A stretch of 64,000 nt of DNA from Bugulina stolonifera (Eukaryota > Bryozoa > Gymnolaemata > Cheilostomatida > Bugulidae). This document shows, piece by piece, positions 47,492 to 58,800 of the stretch (positions within the stretch are counted from its first letter, which is position 1; every line of letters starts with the position of its first letter). The position numbers and the translations under genes are program-made. The stretch is taken from positions 6,473,501 through 6,537,500 of the forward strand of contig OW285190.1 of the NCBI GenBank assembly GCA_935421135.1. Direction: 5' to 3'. Below the pieces are notes generated by a model. The model was not told the DNA's origin. It searched no databases and saw only the letters and a program-made list of their open reading frames with translations.

Positions 47492-48685
47492 ATGAGTAAT
47501 ATTGGATATGGTGAGATGGGAAATGTTCAAACACACATTGGATCAGCTAGTAGCCACTACATTAGCCAGCCATCATCGGAAGGTAAGTATATTCAAGCAT
47601 CTCCACCCAAGGTATAACATCTCTCTTGATACAATGGTCATGGGGAGCAATAAACTTTATACTTTATACACATTTTGAAATTACTGTAATTAAGATAGTC
47701 ATGCATTTTTCTATGATGGAATTTCAAAAATCGACAAAGAAAAATTCATCGCTAGGTCATATTCTTAATTGCTTTCAGCATCAATATGATCCCAGCAGTT
47801 ATGTTTATTGACCTAATACATGTAGATTGGAATTCAGGCAAAAAAGCTGTAGAGGAAGTTAACACACAGTCATATGAGGAGACACCTACTTTTGGGAACC
47901 TGCACACTTGTGATCAGCATGACTCAAAATTTTCATTTTTCTCTAAACGTGGTGAACACATGAGAACTCATGGAGGACTGAAGACCACCCAGTCTGATTT
48001 GAGGTTTCATGAAAGAGAAGATACTACTGTATGTAGCAGTCTACAAATATCCAATATTCCAGAAAAGGATCATGCAAATACAAATGAAAAATTCTACAAG
48101 TGTACAGAGTGCGAGCATAGTTTTAAAACTAAAAGGAATATGAAAAAACACAAGAGAGCTCATAAGTGTGGAAGCTCATTCAAAACCTCAATATGTAACT
48201 TTAATAGCGTGTGGGAGGCTCAGCTTAGCAGGCAAATCAGAGGACAAACTAGAGAAAGACACTTCTGTTGTACATACTGTGACTATAGCTCTGCTCAAAG
48301 ACAAAATCTTGAGAGACATATTAGAACACATACTGGTGAGCGACCATTTAAATGTACATACTGTGACTCTAGCTTTGTCCAAAAAGGACATCTTGATATA
48401 CATATTAGAACACATACTGGTGAGAGACCATTTAAGTGTTCATACTGTGACTCTAGCTTTGCTCAAAAAGGACGTCTTAATATACATATTAGAACACATA
48501 CTGGTGAGCGACCATTTAAATGTTCATATTGTGACTCTGCTTTTACCAGAAAAGAAAGTCTGGATATACATATTATTAAAACACATACTGGTGAGAGCCC
48601 ATTCAAATGTAAAAGATGTCCACAGAGTTTTACAAGAAAACGCTATCTCGCTGCACATATCCTGACACATACCGGTGAAGAATAG
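47492..48685 (+). CDS. ZNF-E, C2H2 zinc-finger protein (exons 2-3)
   Basis: Exon 2 is 47,487-47,582 and exon 3 47,826-48,685, phase 1; an ATG at 47,492 would give 316 residues without the FWxPW exon. It has YGEMGNVQ, a relic finger with Cys2 changed to His (TCDQHDSKF...HMRTH), a good first finger (YKCTECEHSF), and a second finger that is lost (FKTSICNFNS...QIRGQ, lacking Cys1 and both His). Five canonical fingers with HTGERP linkers follow, ending with FKCKRCPQSF. The frame is clean to TAG. It is a likely nuclear DNA-binding protein; the intact exon 1 can no longer be included because of the hAT insertion. Confidence 0.8.
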
Positions 48686-51555
48686 TAAAGCACACAATGC
48701 TAAAAGGTCCTACAATGTACATGTGGACTTGTTGTGACTATGTTTCAGTATTAGGTGGAAGTGTTGGTACACATAGTAACAGAACATAACAATCAGCTAA
48801 GAATCATTCAGTTGTGCAGTTCATGATTCTTGTCTATTGAGAGAAGCAAAGACATTGTGTGTATAGGTGTAGATATGAGCTACACATGCGTTATACAATA
48901 TGAACACTAAGAATAATATGAACTGATGTTCTGGATGCCACATATCAGTACCATATCTAAGAATAATATATGTAGTATTTCCATTTCACTGATGCATTTA
49001 CTGAACCAGTCATATTTTTTAAAAATGAAGTAGTATAAAATCATATGTCTACTAAGTGATTACAGTTCAGAACTTGATTGCCGCATTCCTTTTGCTAGAA
49101 TGATTTTACATGTATACATCTCTGAAGTTAAAAATACTTATAACTGTCTCTAGTACAAGGTACAAATTTTATTGAAGGTTTGAGTTTATGTTTATTCAAT
49201 AGATACATTTGTATCACATTTGTGTGAGACACAGAGTATCACCATGACTGTGATTTATAGTATAGACCTGGGAACATTATTTGTGGTAGAGCCATAAGAC
49301 TTTTTAGAGATGCAATGGCAATAACTCAAATGTTCCTACATGTTGTGAACTTTTGTTTGCTGGAATTTTAATTTCTGTCAGTAGGCTACAGCAACTAATA
49401 AAATTGGAATATTTGTGAGCTCAAAACCAAGCTCTCTATGACCTTATCAGCTCAAATCAATTTTATTAGTGAAGTTTTGTGGTGTGATTTAATATTATAG
49501 TGCTTTAATTTTGATTAATTAAAAATACATGTGCATTAGAGCTGAATAATCTTATTTGTGTTGTCTCTAAAATTGTGTCTGTCGTAATAATCTGTAGTTA
49601 TCAATGTATGAATGCACAAAAAACAATGATATAGGTGTACACACCAGCATAACAAACTAATGTGAGTGTTTTATTTATAATGAAAGTCAATGTCCAATAC
49701 CTACCTGATAGCATCAGTCTGATGTTTTACTGATGTGTCACAGCTTCTTTGTGATCTAAATGCTTATAGATGTACTGAAAACAAATTTATATTGATATAT
49801 TGATGCAATACCCTTCCCTGAAAGGTATGAGCAAATTAAAAGTAAGTTGATTGCAGTTACATGTATTTACATGTACACTGATAGCAATGATGCCATAATC
49901 TAGAAGCTAGACTGAGTGCTGCTACTGCTGCAAGTATTATAGACATAGTTTATGTCATATATTGTACTCTCTTGCAATGTATTTGCTCGGCTGAGCCTTT
50001 TTTTCTGATCAAAGACTGGTGGATGAAACCAAAACAATGAATGGATTTAATTATTGTTTTTATATCTTATGGTTAAAGGTGCAATTAGATAGTTTCACTG
50101 TAATGGTACAACCTTTTTTACAACACAGGTGGAAGACAGAGTTTGTTAATATTAAAGAAGTATTAGTTGCTATCTGCATGATTATATATACTATTCTTAG
50201 TTTAGTAAGAAGATCCATGGTTAAAACGGAAATGAGCAGTTAACTAATAATTTTTAACGTAAACTTATTACTATTCCATCATTTCAGAAGAAGTCTAGCA
50301 TTGTGGAGAATATATTTTTCTGTCAGGGCTGGGTATGCAATGCAATAATGTATGGCTGAACCACATATAATCAGGTAACCAGAATGTGTCTTGTACTCTG
50401 CTCACCATCAAGAAATACATGGTGGATAATATATTGTAATCTGAATGAAGTAGTTAAAAAGAAATAAATTTAAATTATAGCTGTAAATTAAAAATCCTGG
50501 ATAAAATGCAAATGGCAATAGAAATGCCCATGTGTGCATGCACTTGGGATAAGGTACACTATTTTGCTCTTGTATTTAATAAGCTACGTGTAACATCAAT
50601 TATTCTGCTTGATTGAACTAAGCTTTGCTTTCAGAAAAGCTCAGAATGTACAAAGTGTTTTTAATGCTTTGAAAAACAGCTAGACTACAAATAGGAGGAA
50701 CAGTAAATTGTTGATATTTAGACATGTTTATAATATAATACATGTCTAGCTCTGCAACTTTGTGAACTTCTGTCAGCAATATATACATGTACATGTATGC
50801 TTGAGTAGATGACTACATTGTTTTAACATTGCATAGTGTAGTTGTATGCATTCTCACGTCCCTGATTACTTCAAAACCTTAACTGGATCTCTAATACTGT
50901 ATTTGATAGAGTGCTGATCTGGTTGTGTTATTCAGCTGTGTTATGCAATGTAGTTTCCATATGGCAGCCCTCTGTCTATTATTAGCATGTGACCAGCTAT
51001 GGTAGCCATGTTATTAATGTACCAAAGTACTAGCTTTTTGGTAGTCAACCCTGTGTTGTTTTAGCATTTCCCTTTGTAATGTATCAAACACTTAATAAGA
51101 ATCTAAACTGTTTCTATTGTAATATTACTCAGAAGTGTCTTCAGTGGTACAATCTAAATCCAACAGCCAATTGTAATACAGTCATGTAGTTCAGTACAAT
51201 GTTATTTCAAAAGTTAGAAGAAGGATATTTTAAGCAGATCTATAATGGGTATATTATTATGTTCACTCATTGTTCACATAACAGCTAAAAACTTAGGCCT
51301 ACTTCAACACTATTTTAATGCTATGCCTAGTATGTACATGTACATGTACATGTAGTTAACTCATGCTTGTGGAAGAAAACCAAAGATACAGTCATGTTGT
51401 AACAACAGTGCAAGTGAACTTTTGACCTTTTCCATTGGTTTGTGTTTCCGTAGTTTTCTATTTGCAACGTCTGCACATATAACAGCTGAAATATAACATG
51501 GCAATCTTGCTATTTCAATGAAACGTCATAGATTTTAAAAAATCAATTATTGCAG
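48686..51555. other. No supported gene
   Basis: ZNF-E 3'UTR-like sequence followed by AT-rich sequence with a few TACATGTA tracts. The short frame at 50,019-50,243 has no signature. No fingers or element termini are recognised. Confidence 0.5.
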
Positions 51556-51579
51556 TCCCGGTGGTTATCTAATAGCAGA

Positions 51580-52815
51580 ATGGCATTTAATTTCTGGAGC
51601 CCTTGGATTCAGAATGAGCCTACTGCCACAGAGCATGTCCGCAATAGTAAAGATTCTTTAGATTCATATCATCAGACAGAAGGTAGGTAAAGTTTACTAT
51701 TTAGTGGTAGATTTGATGGGCATGGCCTCAACACCTTGGTGTAACCCAAAATCGGAGAAGGAAATTTGAAAAATGAAGTTTTTAGGTAAATTTTTAAGTA
51801 GGGTGGAGACTTTCAAGATTCTCCCTTCTATTCATGCCGCCAGAGTAATATGAGAAAAATGTAACATAGGCTCGTTGTTATTCACCTGACCTTTTCATCA
51901 AACAGAGACAATTGTTAAACTAATGTTATTGTAAGGGATAGTCGAAAAGAAGAAATTAATTAACAGGAGCCACTAGCATGACAAAGGTTATAGTATTCTT
52001 AGGACCTGGTTGTTTGCATATTATAAATACTTTGGATCTGCATTGTATACAATTATTATTCTTTGAAAGTCAGCGTGGCAGTACATGTTGCATTCTATGC
52101 ACACTTCCAATGGGTACAATCATGTACGTCCCATTGGGAATTGTACATAGAATAATGCTAGGTTGTACAATATGTACATGCACATGTACAGTGTAGCTGA
52201 TGGCTGGAGCAGCTCTGCCTTGATGCAAATTCTTGTATTACTTGACACAGTTCAGTTGTGTATTGCTCTGGCACGGTGCATTCCTGACAGACTTCGACAT
52301 AATCCGGCTTATTCATGTCAAAGTCTTTCTAGACCTACATGACATTTGAAAGTTTACTATAATTATAAGGTACTCCTTCCTGTAGGACTCTTCACTCTCT
52401 TGTGAGCTTCGAATGCAGTAATTTCTCTAACTATGCATAAATTGAGTCTTAATACTGTTTGCTGCATCAATCACAAAAATTTACCTGCTGGATCTGCCCT
52501 AGTCCAGCCTTAGAGTTTCCCAAGACTGCTATTTATAATAAGGGCCTACGATTTGAATGCATAGTCACTGTCATAGTCTAGCTTTCATCTTGACAATATC
52601 TTGATAAAGGCACGGTAGATCTGTTTGTACATTGATTTTTGAGCTCACCCGAGGCTGCAAAATCGCATGTCTTAAATACGGACTGGATCATGTTTTCTTC
52701 AAAGACTTGCTTTTTAAATTTTCAGACAACGGTGTTGTATATGCTGAAATGCAACCAGTTCAATCTAATATTGAATCAGAAAGCAATGGCTACAACAACC
52801 CCCTGTCGTCTCCAG
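51580..52815 (+). CDS. ZNF-F, N-terminal module only (no fingers in view)
   Basis: Exon 1 51,580-51,682 (MAFNFWSPWIQNEPTATEHV, donor GAAG|GTAGGT) and exon 2 52,726-52,815 (DNGVVYAEMQPVQSNIES, donor CCAG|GTCAGT) share phase 1 and the FWxPW and YxEMxxVQ motifs with the other members. Both exons are clean. No finger exon follows before the window end; the next possible exon (53,013) has a different phase. It is either a gene fragment, a gene whose last exon lies beyond the window, or a protein that keeps the module without DNA-binding fingers. Confidence 0.65.
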
Positions 52816-53012
52816 GTCAGTATATTTTGTGCCAAGTATTAGCATCATCTATGACACATTTAGATAGAGTTGCCATAGCAATGAAGACAGCTATTCTGAT
52901 GTTTAACGTACAGTGTACATATTTACGTAAACTGTCCATTGTCCATTTTTACTGTCTTCCTTTATGAAGTGAAATAATGCGACCTTGTATTGGAACAAAT
53001 CTGACGCTGCAG

Positions 53013-53178
53013 ACGTCAAAGCAATATAAATGAGGCTGGTCATAGCTGTGTGATTTCTATGGTTTACCATAATGCACTAAACACCCCCAGCCCTTGCACA
53101 GTATCATATGCAATATATGTCAGCGATGTGGATAATTTCCCAAATGGAAGTTTCTATGCTGGTCCTTATCTGATGTAA
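53013..53178 (+). CDS. Tyrosine-rich terminal exon, possible receptor tail (copy 1)
   Basis: From acceptor ctgcag at 53,011-53,012 one base plus 55 codons to TAA: ...CVISMVYHNALNTPSP...YVSDVDN...NGSFYAGPYLM. The copy at 59,301-59,466 has exactly the same length and stays open despite about ten differences. Inverted relatives lie at 53.85 and 61.1 kb. YHNA and YLM-type tyrosines suggest a cytoplasmic signalling tail, but no upstream membrane exon was found and the phase does not fit ZNF-F exon 2. The family is not recognised. Confidence 0.4.
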
Positions 53179-53827
53179 ATGTTCACCAAATATCAGTTAT
53201 TTTCCCCTACAAAAAGTTATCATATTATATCAATCCAGACGTTCACATTCTCAGTGAAAACAATTGAGATGGAAATCATCTTATTGGTTAAAGGACGTTT
53301 TACAACAAAATTTGGTTTTTCTTATACATGCTTAAACCTATACAATATGTAAATATGAGTTGTAGGGAATTATCTGGTGCAATCTCGGTACATCCTAAAA
53401 ATTGCTGACCAGACCAGAGTTCAATTCCATTGTAGTACTGGCATTGATTATTTTTGAAGTTTGCAGTGTACGTATATTATATGTATCGATAGACCACCTC
53501 TAGATTGTATGTGTCAGTCTGAATGACATCATCTTAATATTTGTTATTTTCTCCAAACCAGGTTTTCTCTAGAACCTTGCTAATTCTGAACCAATCCCTG
53601 ATTCTTCTTTCCAATAAACATGTACATGTCCATAATATACAATGTCTATCAGAAAGTGAAATTCATGAGTGAACGGTGATTTCTTTAAGATGACAAGAAA
53701 CTCAGAGTCACCCCTCACTTGACCAGATGATTTTCAAGTAATCGATTTACCACACTTGGTGTACATGTAGAAGAATGTGTTTGCATGACTGTGATATAAC
53801 AGAATGCAATGTAATATGGGAAAAGAA

Positions 53828-54013
53828 CTAAAGTTTGGTTCGGAATCTGGATAGGCCGCAATCAGCATAGGAAACTTCATTAGAATCATTATCCACATTG
53901 CTGACATATCTTGCAGATGAACCTGTGTTACTGCTGGTAGTGCTTAGTACATTATGGTAAACCTCAGAAATCCCACAGTTATCACCAGCAGTGATTGCAT
54001 TACATTGATACAT
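53828..54013 (-). pseudogene. Inverted copy of the tyrosine-rich exon
   Basis: Minus-strand frame with CGISEVYHNVLSTTSS, SARYVSNVDND and VSYADCG, homologous to 53,013-53,178 in the opposite orientation. Open here; the equivalent at 61.1 kb has a stop after YVSNVDN. The C-terminal YAGPYLM is replaced. It could be an exon of a minus-strand relative or a decaying copy. Confidence 0.4.
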
Positions 54014-54104
54014 GCAGTGTCAGATTTGTTTCAACACAAAGTTACTTTATTTCAGCTTCACACTATCCCAGAGATTCTAAACAATCTACTATCTACTTAC
54101 TAGT

Positions 54105-54490
54105 GATGTTCACACTGTTTAATATAATAACGATAGATCCCGAATTAACATATTTCTAGTAATGACTTTTAAGTTCCTCCTTGAAGTAAATTAAATAGTC
54201 TTCACTGCATATTTGTTAATCTTTGAGCCATCATGATTATACTGAACAGTGAGCACTACATATAATCCACACTGCTTGTGATAATAGTAGAATAATTATG
54301 TTGGAAAGTAAATGTTCACTGTTCAAGATAATAACGATAGATCCTGAATTAACGTTTTTATTTCTAGTGATGACTTTTAGTTTCCTCCACGAAGTAATTA
54401 AAAGTCTTCATTACATATTAGTTAATCCTTCAGTTATCATGATTATACTGAACAGTGAGCACTACATATAACTAGCATTCAGAATGTCTG
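54105..54490. repeat. About 206-bp tandem duplication
   Basis: 'ataacgatagatcc' at about 54,126 and 54,332, and 'gattatactgaacagtgagc' at about 54,234 and 54,442, with diverged sequence between. The second segmental copy (63,071-63,230) has a single unit, so the tandem arose or was lost after the segmental duplication. Confidence 0.8.
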
Positions 54491-55643
54491 TTCGGAAGAG
54501 AATCCAAACTGTTCTTGAAAATATAACAATTATGTTGGAAAGTAAACGAGAAACTGAGATATTCACAATACTGAGGTTTAAACTTATTTTCAGATTAGAG
54601 ATGTTCTTCTATCAAAGTCATGCAGCAGCTTTAGAATCATATATGTTCATTAGGTGAGTTGTGGCAGCTGGCCACTGCCATGGTAGAAACTATGTCCTCT
54701 GGGGATTAACATTTTGCCTTCCACTGGATGTTTCAGGAATTCCCTTGTTTTGACAGCATGATCACAGCTACCTAAATGAAATTAACCATAAAGCTGTTTA
54801 TCTCATCAAGTGAAGCTCACCTGATCATTTAAACACCTTATTAAATGCTGTTTCTGATGATTTATTGCCATGTTAAGTACCAGAAATATAGAGTTCATCT
54901 CAGACTAGCTTAGCATTCTGTCATCTGCTGCACATTACATTTGACTATGAAACAGCAACATGGCAATATTATGAGTACATATTCTAGTTTTGGAAGATAT
55001 TTCAGATAATAATATACATACTATGATTACAAGGATGATAACAGGTATAAAGCTTAAGTTATTACCTGCAACTCAGTATTGAAATGATGGCTGTAGCCCT
55101 ACCACATACAGAGCAACTAAGTAAGATATTCACCTCATTGTCACATTTAATAAGATTAACATGGATATTAGGAGCATAAACTACCTGAAGATCTAAAGGT
55201 TAAAGTGTTTCCTAGTATGGAGGCACCATAACAGTTTCAACTAATTTTTTACCTCTTATCAATATCTATGATAAAGAGAGACCATTACAGCAGGATCCCA
55301 GCAATACCATTTTAATGATAGTTCATGAATGATTTATTTCAATGAAATGGTCCCAATTAACCAAACATTGTCTTTTTGCTCCATGAAGCAGATAATAATG
55401 AAGTGCAATGGTACAGATTCTGCTGAACTAAAAACTTAGTGCATTGTAGAAGTTATATTATCCTATATCTAATAATTTCAAATATGATCAACCACGCACT
55501 GATATTTAATCCATGATGGTAAAGGATGACATTATACCAGCATCTGTTCTACTCAATAACACACCACATCATGTACTAGCCTTCATCTTCATGATTGAGT
55601 GTTGAGTACTGCGTTTTGGCAAATGGCCCAGTTTAGAATTTAG

Positions 55644-55723
55644 TATAAAAGTGTAGGAAGTCTCAGAGACAATTAGATGCACCTGAAGCTCGTTTGTTGA
55701 GAGTGATAACACGCTTCTATCAG
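55644..55723 (+). promoter_or_regulatory. TATA box and 5'UTR exon of the cysteine-rich peptide gene
   Basis: TATAAAAG at 55,644-55,651. A transcript starting about 30 bases on gives a non-coding exon ending TCAG|GTAAGT at 55,723/55,724. The acceptor 'catttttcag' is at 55,979-55,980, 13 bases before the ATG. Confidence 0.75.
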
Positions 55724-55993
55724 GTAAGTTATACTGTAGAGTCTAGTAAAAAAATTTAAACCTGTCATACACGTGAACTCAGTATGATATCCATGCTATC
55801 GAGTTGGCATAATGCTGAACAATTGATGTGACATTGATCTTGTTTTTAGCTACACTGTTGGCAGTAATTTAGCTTGAACCTTCTAATAGATAGAAAGATG
55901 TTCGCTATCCCCATTTCAAACAATTATGAAGGGAAATCTCCAGCCAGGTAACTTATTGTTTAAAATTTCTCATTTTTCAGAAAATTGGAAATT

Positions 55994-56480
55994 ATGAAGG
56001 TCTTCTTTTTTGCTATGCTGGTGGTTGTCATGCTAGGACTGGTTGCAGCACAATTTGGTAAGTGAAATTTATGCCCATATTTAATAAACTAAAAGATTGT
56101 GAAGCCAAACGAGAATATTATTTTCACTGTATTGTTTAATAAACAACTTCAAAGCTAGCATTATTCCATACGACTTTGTACCATCAGTGTCCAATATAGG
56201 GCAAGCATTCGACAATGTGTGTTCAGCAGCGCTAAAAATTCACTCAAAACCGAAACCTCGTGGTACATTGATGAAACAAATTGACTTGTGGCCCGTTTAC
56301 ATATTACATGATGGAAATAAGCTTGTTTCAGTTCAGATTATTGGACTAATATACTGTAGATGATATATGTTTCATCTGCTTATAGATTGTGTGCAGGAGT
56401 GCTTGGACAGCAGATGTGGTGGAGATTGGGACTGCCGGCAATATATGAAGTCATTTTGCGAGCAAGACTGCAGTTGGTGA
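55994..56480 (+). CDS. Secreted six-cysteine peptide (52 aa precursor)
   Basis: Exons 55,994-56,057 and 56,386-56,480, phase 1 (donor TTTG|GTAAGT, acceptor ttatag), stop TGA. Residues 1-19 (MKVFFFAMLVVVMLGLVAA) are a clear signal peptide; the mature part of about 33 residues starts QFDCVQEC. Cysteine spacing is C-x3-C-x4-C-x5-C-x7-C-x3-C, giving three disulfides, acidic overall, with two Trp. Paired C-x3-C motifs are known in helical-hairpin peptides, both defence and venom types, but I do not recognise this family. The gene is complete: TATA box, 5'UTR intron, poly(A) signal. It may be an antimicrobial, toxin-like or signalling peptide; the sequence does not decide. Confidence 0.85.
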
Positions 56481-56548
56481 ATCAAAATCTGACAGAAATA
56501 TTCAGTAACTTAATGTGATGCATATTTCTACAACCCTTGCTTGAAATC

Positions 56549-56554
56549 AATAAA
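56549..56554 (+). terminator. Poly(A) signal of the peptide gene
   Basis: AATAAA 69 bases after the stop codon, giving a short 3'UTR. Confidence 0.8.
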
Positions 56555-57060
56555 TATGTGGCTATTAGTCACAGATGCATAGAATGAAACATTAGTTCTT
56601 CTTACATACATGTGCAACTCGCTGCTATTTCCTAATTATGGGAGCAAAGATTTAAATCAGTCAGAAGAATTCTTCAACAGTTCTGGCTTAGTTCTTTTCC
56701 TCTTTGACACTGCATTATATTACTTTTCGAGTCTACTTCCTCTTCATGATACTGTTGAAACAATTAATTTGAAACATATCTTGTTATCTGAGGGACAGTT
56801 TAAGAAACGTTTGTCTTTTACTTCAATTTTGATTCCGAACATTAAGGGGACTGTTTCCAGTTACTTCAAATCAGAAAGTGTTTTCCAAATAATCTTACTG
56901 CTTGCGACATGTACATACACAAATTATTTTTTATAAACCTGGTTCAGGGATCACTGCACAGCTGACATAGTTGTAGAGCAGACCTGCATGGTAGAAGGAA
57001 ATAAATTTAAAGATGTTCTAGAGTCACACTTAGAAATCTAGAGGTGGGCCATTGATATAT

Positions 57061-57736
57061 TGTGATGGTACGCACAGTCGTCTCTTATCACCTGACACTC
57101 ATTATTATGTGTGTCTATATGTATATATCTGCTTGTGTACTGTACTACTTAACTATATACCATTGTACATTCATGTATGGCAATTACTAAGTCTTTTGGT
57201 ACCTTTTATACCCATGTAAAGAGGCCCGACCTCTCAGAATCACTTGATATTCATTTTGTACATGAATTGGATGATTATAAGCGACTTTTGTATAACCCGA
57301 CCTATTTTGGGTCGGCCGTCGGGCTTCCGGCGGCCATGTTGTTGCGCAACTTCCGGACGACCCTATGTCGTCTTTTCTCAACACTACCTCGGGCGGAAGT
57401 CCTTATACTATATAAAGGGACGTGTTTTATTATTCATTGTCTCAGTCTTTGCTTGGCTTTCAATAAAGACACATCTATACTTGATACAGAGACTTTCACT
57501 TCCTTTTGCCAGGTCATTCGCACTAGCGAACCGCCTACTAGGTCGGGTCACTCTCTTTCAAGGTATAGTCTGAAGGTCAGACTTGGGACCAGATGGGTCG
57601 TCTCTGATAGTACTTTGACTACTGAGACCGCTCGATCTTTCATGTAATGAGAAGGCCTAGCACCACTCATAGGCACTTCAGTTTTGGGTCGGTAGTCGTC
57701 CAAGGGCGACCGCACGAAATACCACAAACCATTACA
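57061..57736 (+). mobile_element. SL1 solo LTR
   Basis: It starts TGTGATGGT and ends ACCATTACA, with ATAT on both sides (57,057-57,060 and 57,737-57,740). TATATAAAGG is at about 57,411, 'ttgtctcagt' follows within 40 bases and AATAAA at about 57,463. This is the best-preserved plus-strand copy. The 156-codon frame inside it is not a gene: it crosses promoter and poly(A) signal and is not conserved in other copies. Confidence 0.85.
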
Positions 57737-58492
57737 ATATTTCTAAAAGAACCACAGCATATTGGACCAACTCAAATCGCAGTTACAAATAGTCACATTC
57801 CTTCTCAATTACCTTACCTTTGATATAGAATATCTTCTAAGATATAATAAACAATGATAGACACTATTGGTGTAATTGATAAATAGACGGAGCATTTTCT
57901 TTACTAAAACTGATGTTGGCAGCTACCACAATAATATTGAGTTCTGATAGATATATTTGATTAAAAATAACTATTAGTCTATTGATCATGGTATGGTGTG
58001 GTAATTGCCACAACTTTCTCAACTAACTATATAATATATTATAATCATAATATGATGCAGTTCATGATTTTCATCACTATACAAGTTTTATGTACAGTTG
58101 TACTATGTTGTTCACATACATTATAAGGAAGAAGGAAGAAATGACCGAGTACTGAGCTTACAACCTACATGCAGATTGGGCTGCTTTGACTGCACTGATT
58201 ATGCTATGCAGCCACTCTTTCTGCTCCTGGAGACACAGATTAAGTGTTGATCTTAATAGTTACAATGTAGTTACCATGAATACATGTAGAGCTTCAAACT
58301 ATCTTTGTTCAAATCGTTGTCACAGATTTTCCGTTGTCAACTCCGTAACATCTAAATGGTGTAAATAGAGCATTTAAATCCAATCTCAGCTTACTTTTCT
58401 ATTATTTTTGCCTGCACAAATTTATCAGAGAAATCTTCAATTGTCATCTATGGTCTTCTGGAAATTCAATATCATATGATGGTGTTATTCTG

Positions 58493-58561
58493 TTCTAGAA
58501 CATTCCTTTTTTACCATAAATATGATATTATGATTCTTGATATCCCAGGAATGTTCTAGAA
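58493..58561. promoter_or_regulatory. Pair of heat-shock-element-like sites in inverted orientation
   Basis: TTCTAGAACATTC (58,493-58,505) and GAATGTTCTAGAA (58,549-58,561) each contain three alternating nGAAn/nTTCn units, the HSF consensus. The two are reverse complements of each other, with 16-bp arms, so they may also simply be ends of a small hairpin element. No heat-shock gene is visible nearby. Confidence 0.5.
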
Positions 58562-58704
58562 CTTTAAGCTGTACTAAATAAACAGAGGCTGAGAGAGCCC
58601 AATAGTAATTAGTTCAAGCTTCACTTCCAATGAAATTATTGCAGCGAATTGGTCGACCTTCGGCCTTCCAGTCAAGTGTTTCACATTGTGTCTAAGATTC
58701 CGTA

Positions 58705-58800
58705 CTCTTTCTTGTACTAAAATTTAGTATCGGCTGTTTGCCAAAACACAGTGCTAACCACTCAATCATGAAGGTAAAGACTAGTACATAACGTGGTGAA
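58705..58800 (-). repeat. Inverted copy of the peptide-gene promoter region
   Basis: The reverse complement matches 55,555-55,670: 'atgtactag', 'ttcatgattgagtg', 'gttttggcaaa', 'ttagta' and a weaker 'gacacaat' copy of the start region. The TATA is degraded (TAGTACAAG). I do not find the peptide exons on the minus strand behind it. Confidence 0.65.

Larger units (their letters stand above)
52960..55250. repeat. Segmental duplication, copy 1
   Basis: Direct partner of 59,250-64,000. It matches in order: 52,960-53,290 with 59,250-59,590; 53,330-54,120 with 60,540-61,380; 54,120-55,230 with 63,071-64,000. Copy 1 lacks the 61,381-63,070 element and about 0.9 kb at 59.6-60.5 kb, and has an internal tandem duplication at 54.1-54.5 kb. 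Confidence 0.9.

Noticed and set aside
56610..56936. 108-codon plus-strand frame behind the peptide gene
   Set aside because: No domain, weak start context, and part of it resembles a diverged copy of non-coding sequence at 53.24 and 59.53 kb.
57177..57647. 156-codon open frame on the plus strand, with overlapping 109-codon frame
   Set aside because: It lies wholly inside an SL1 LTR, crosses its TATA box and poly(A) signal, and is broken in the other copies.
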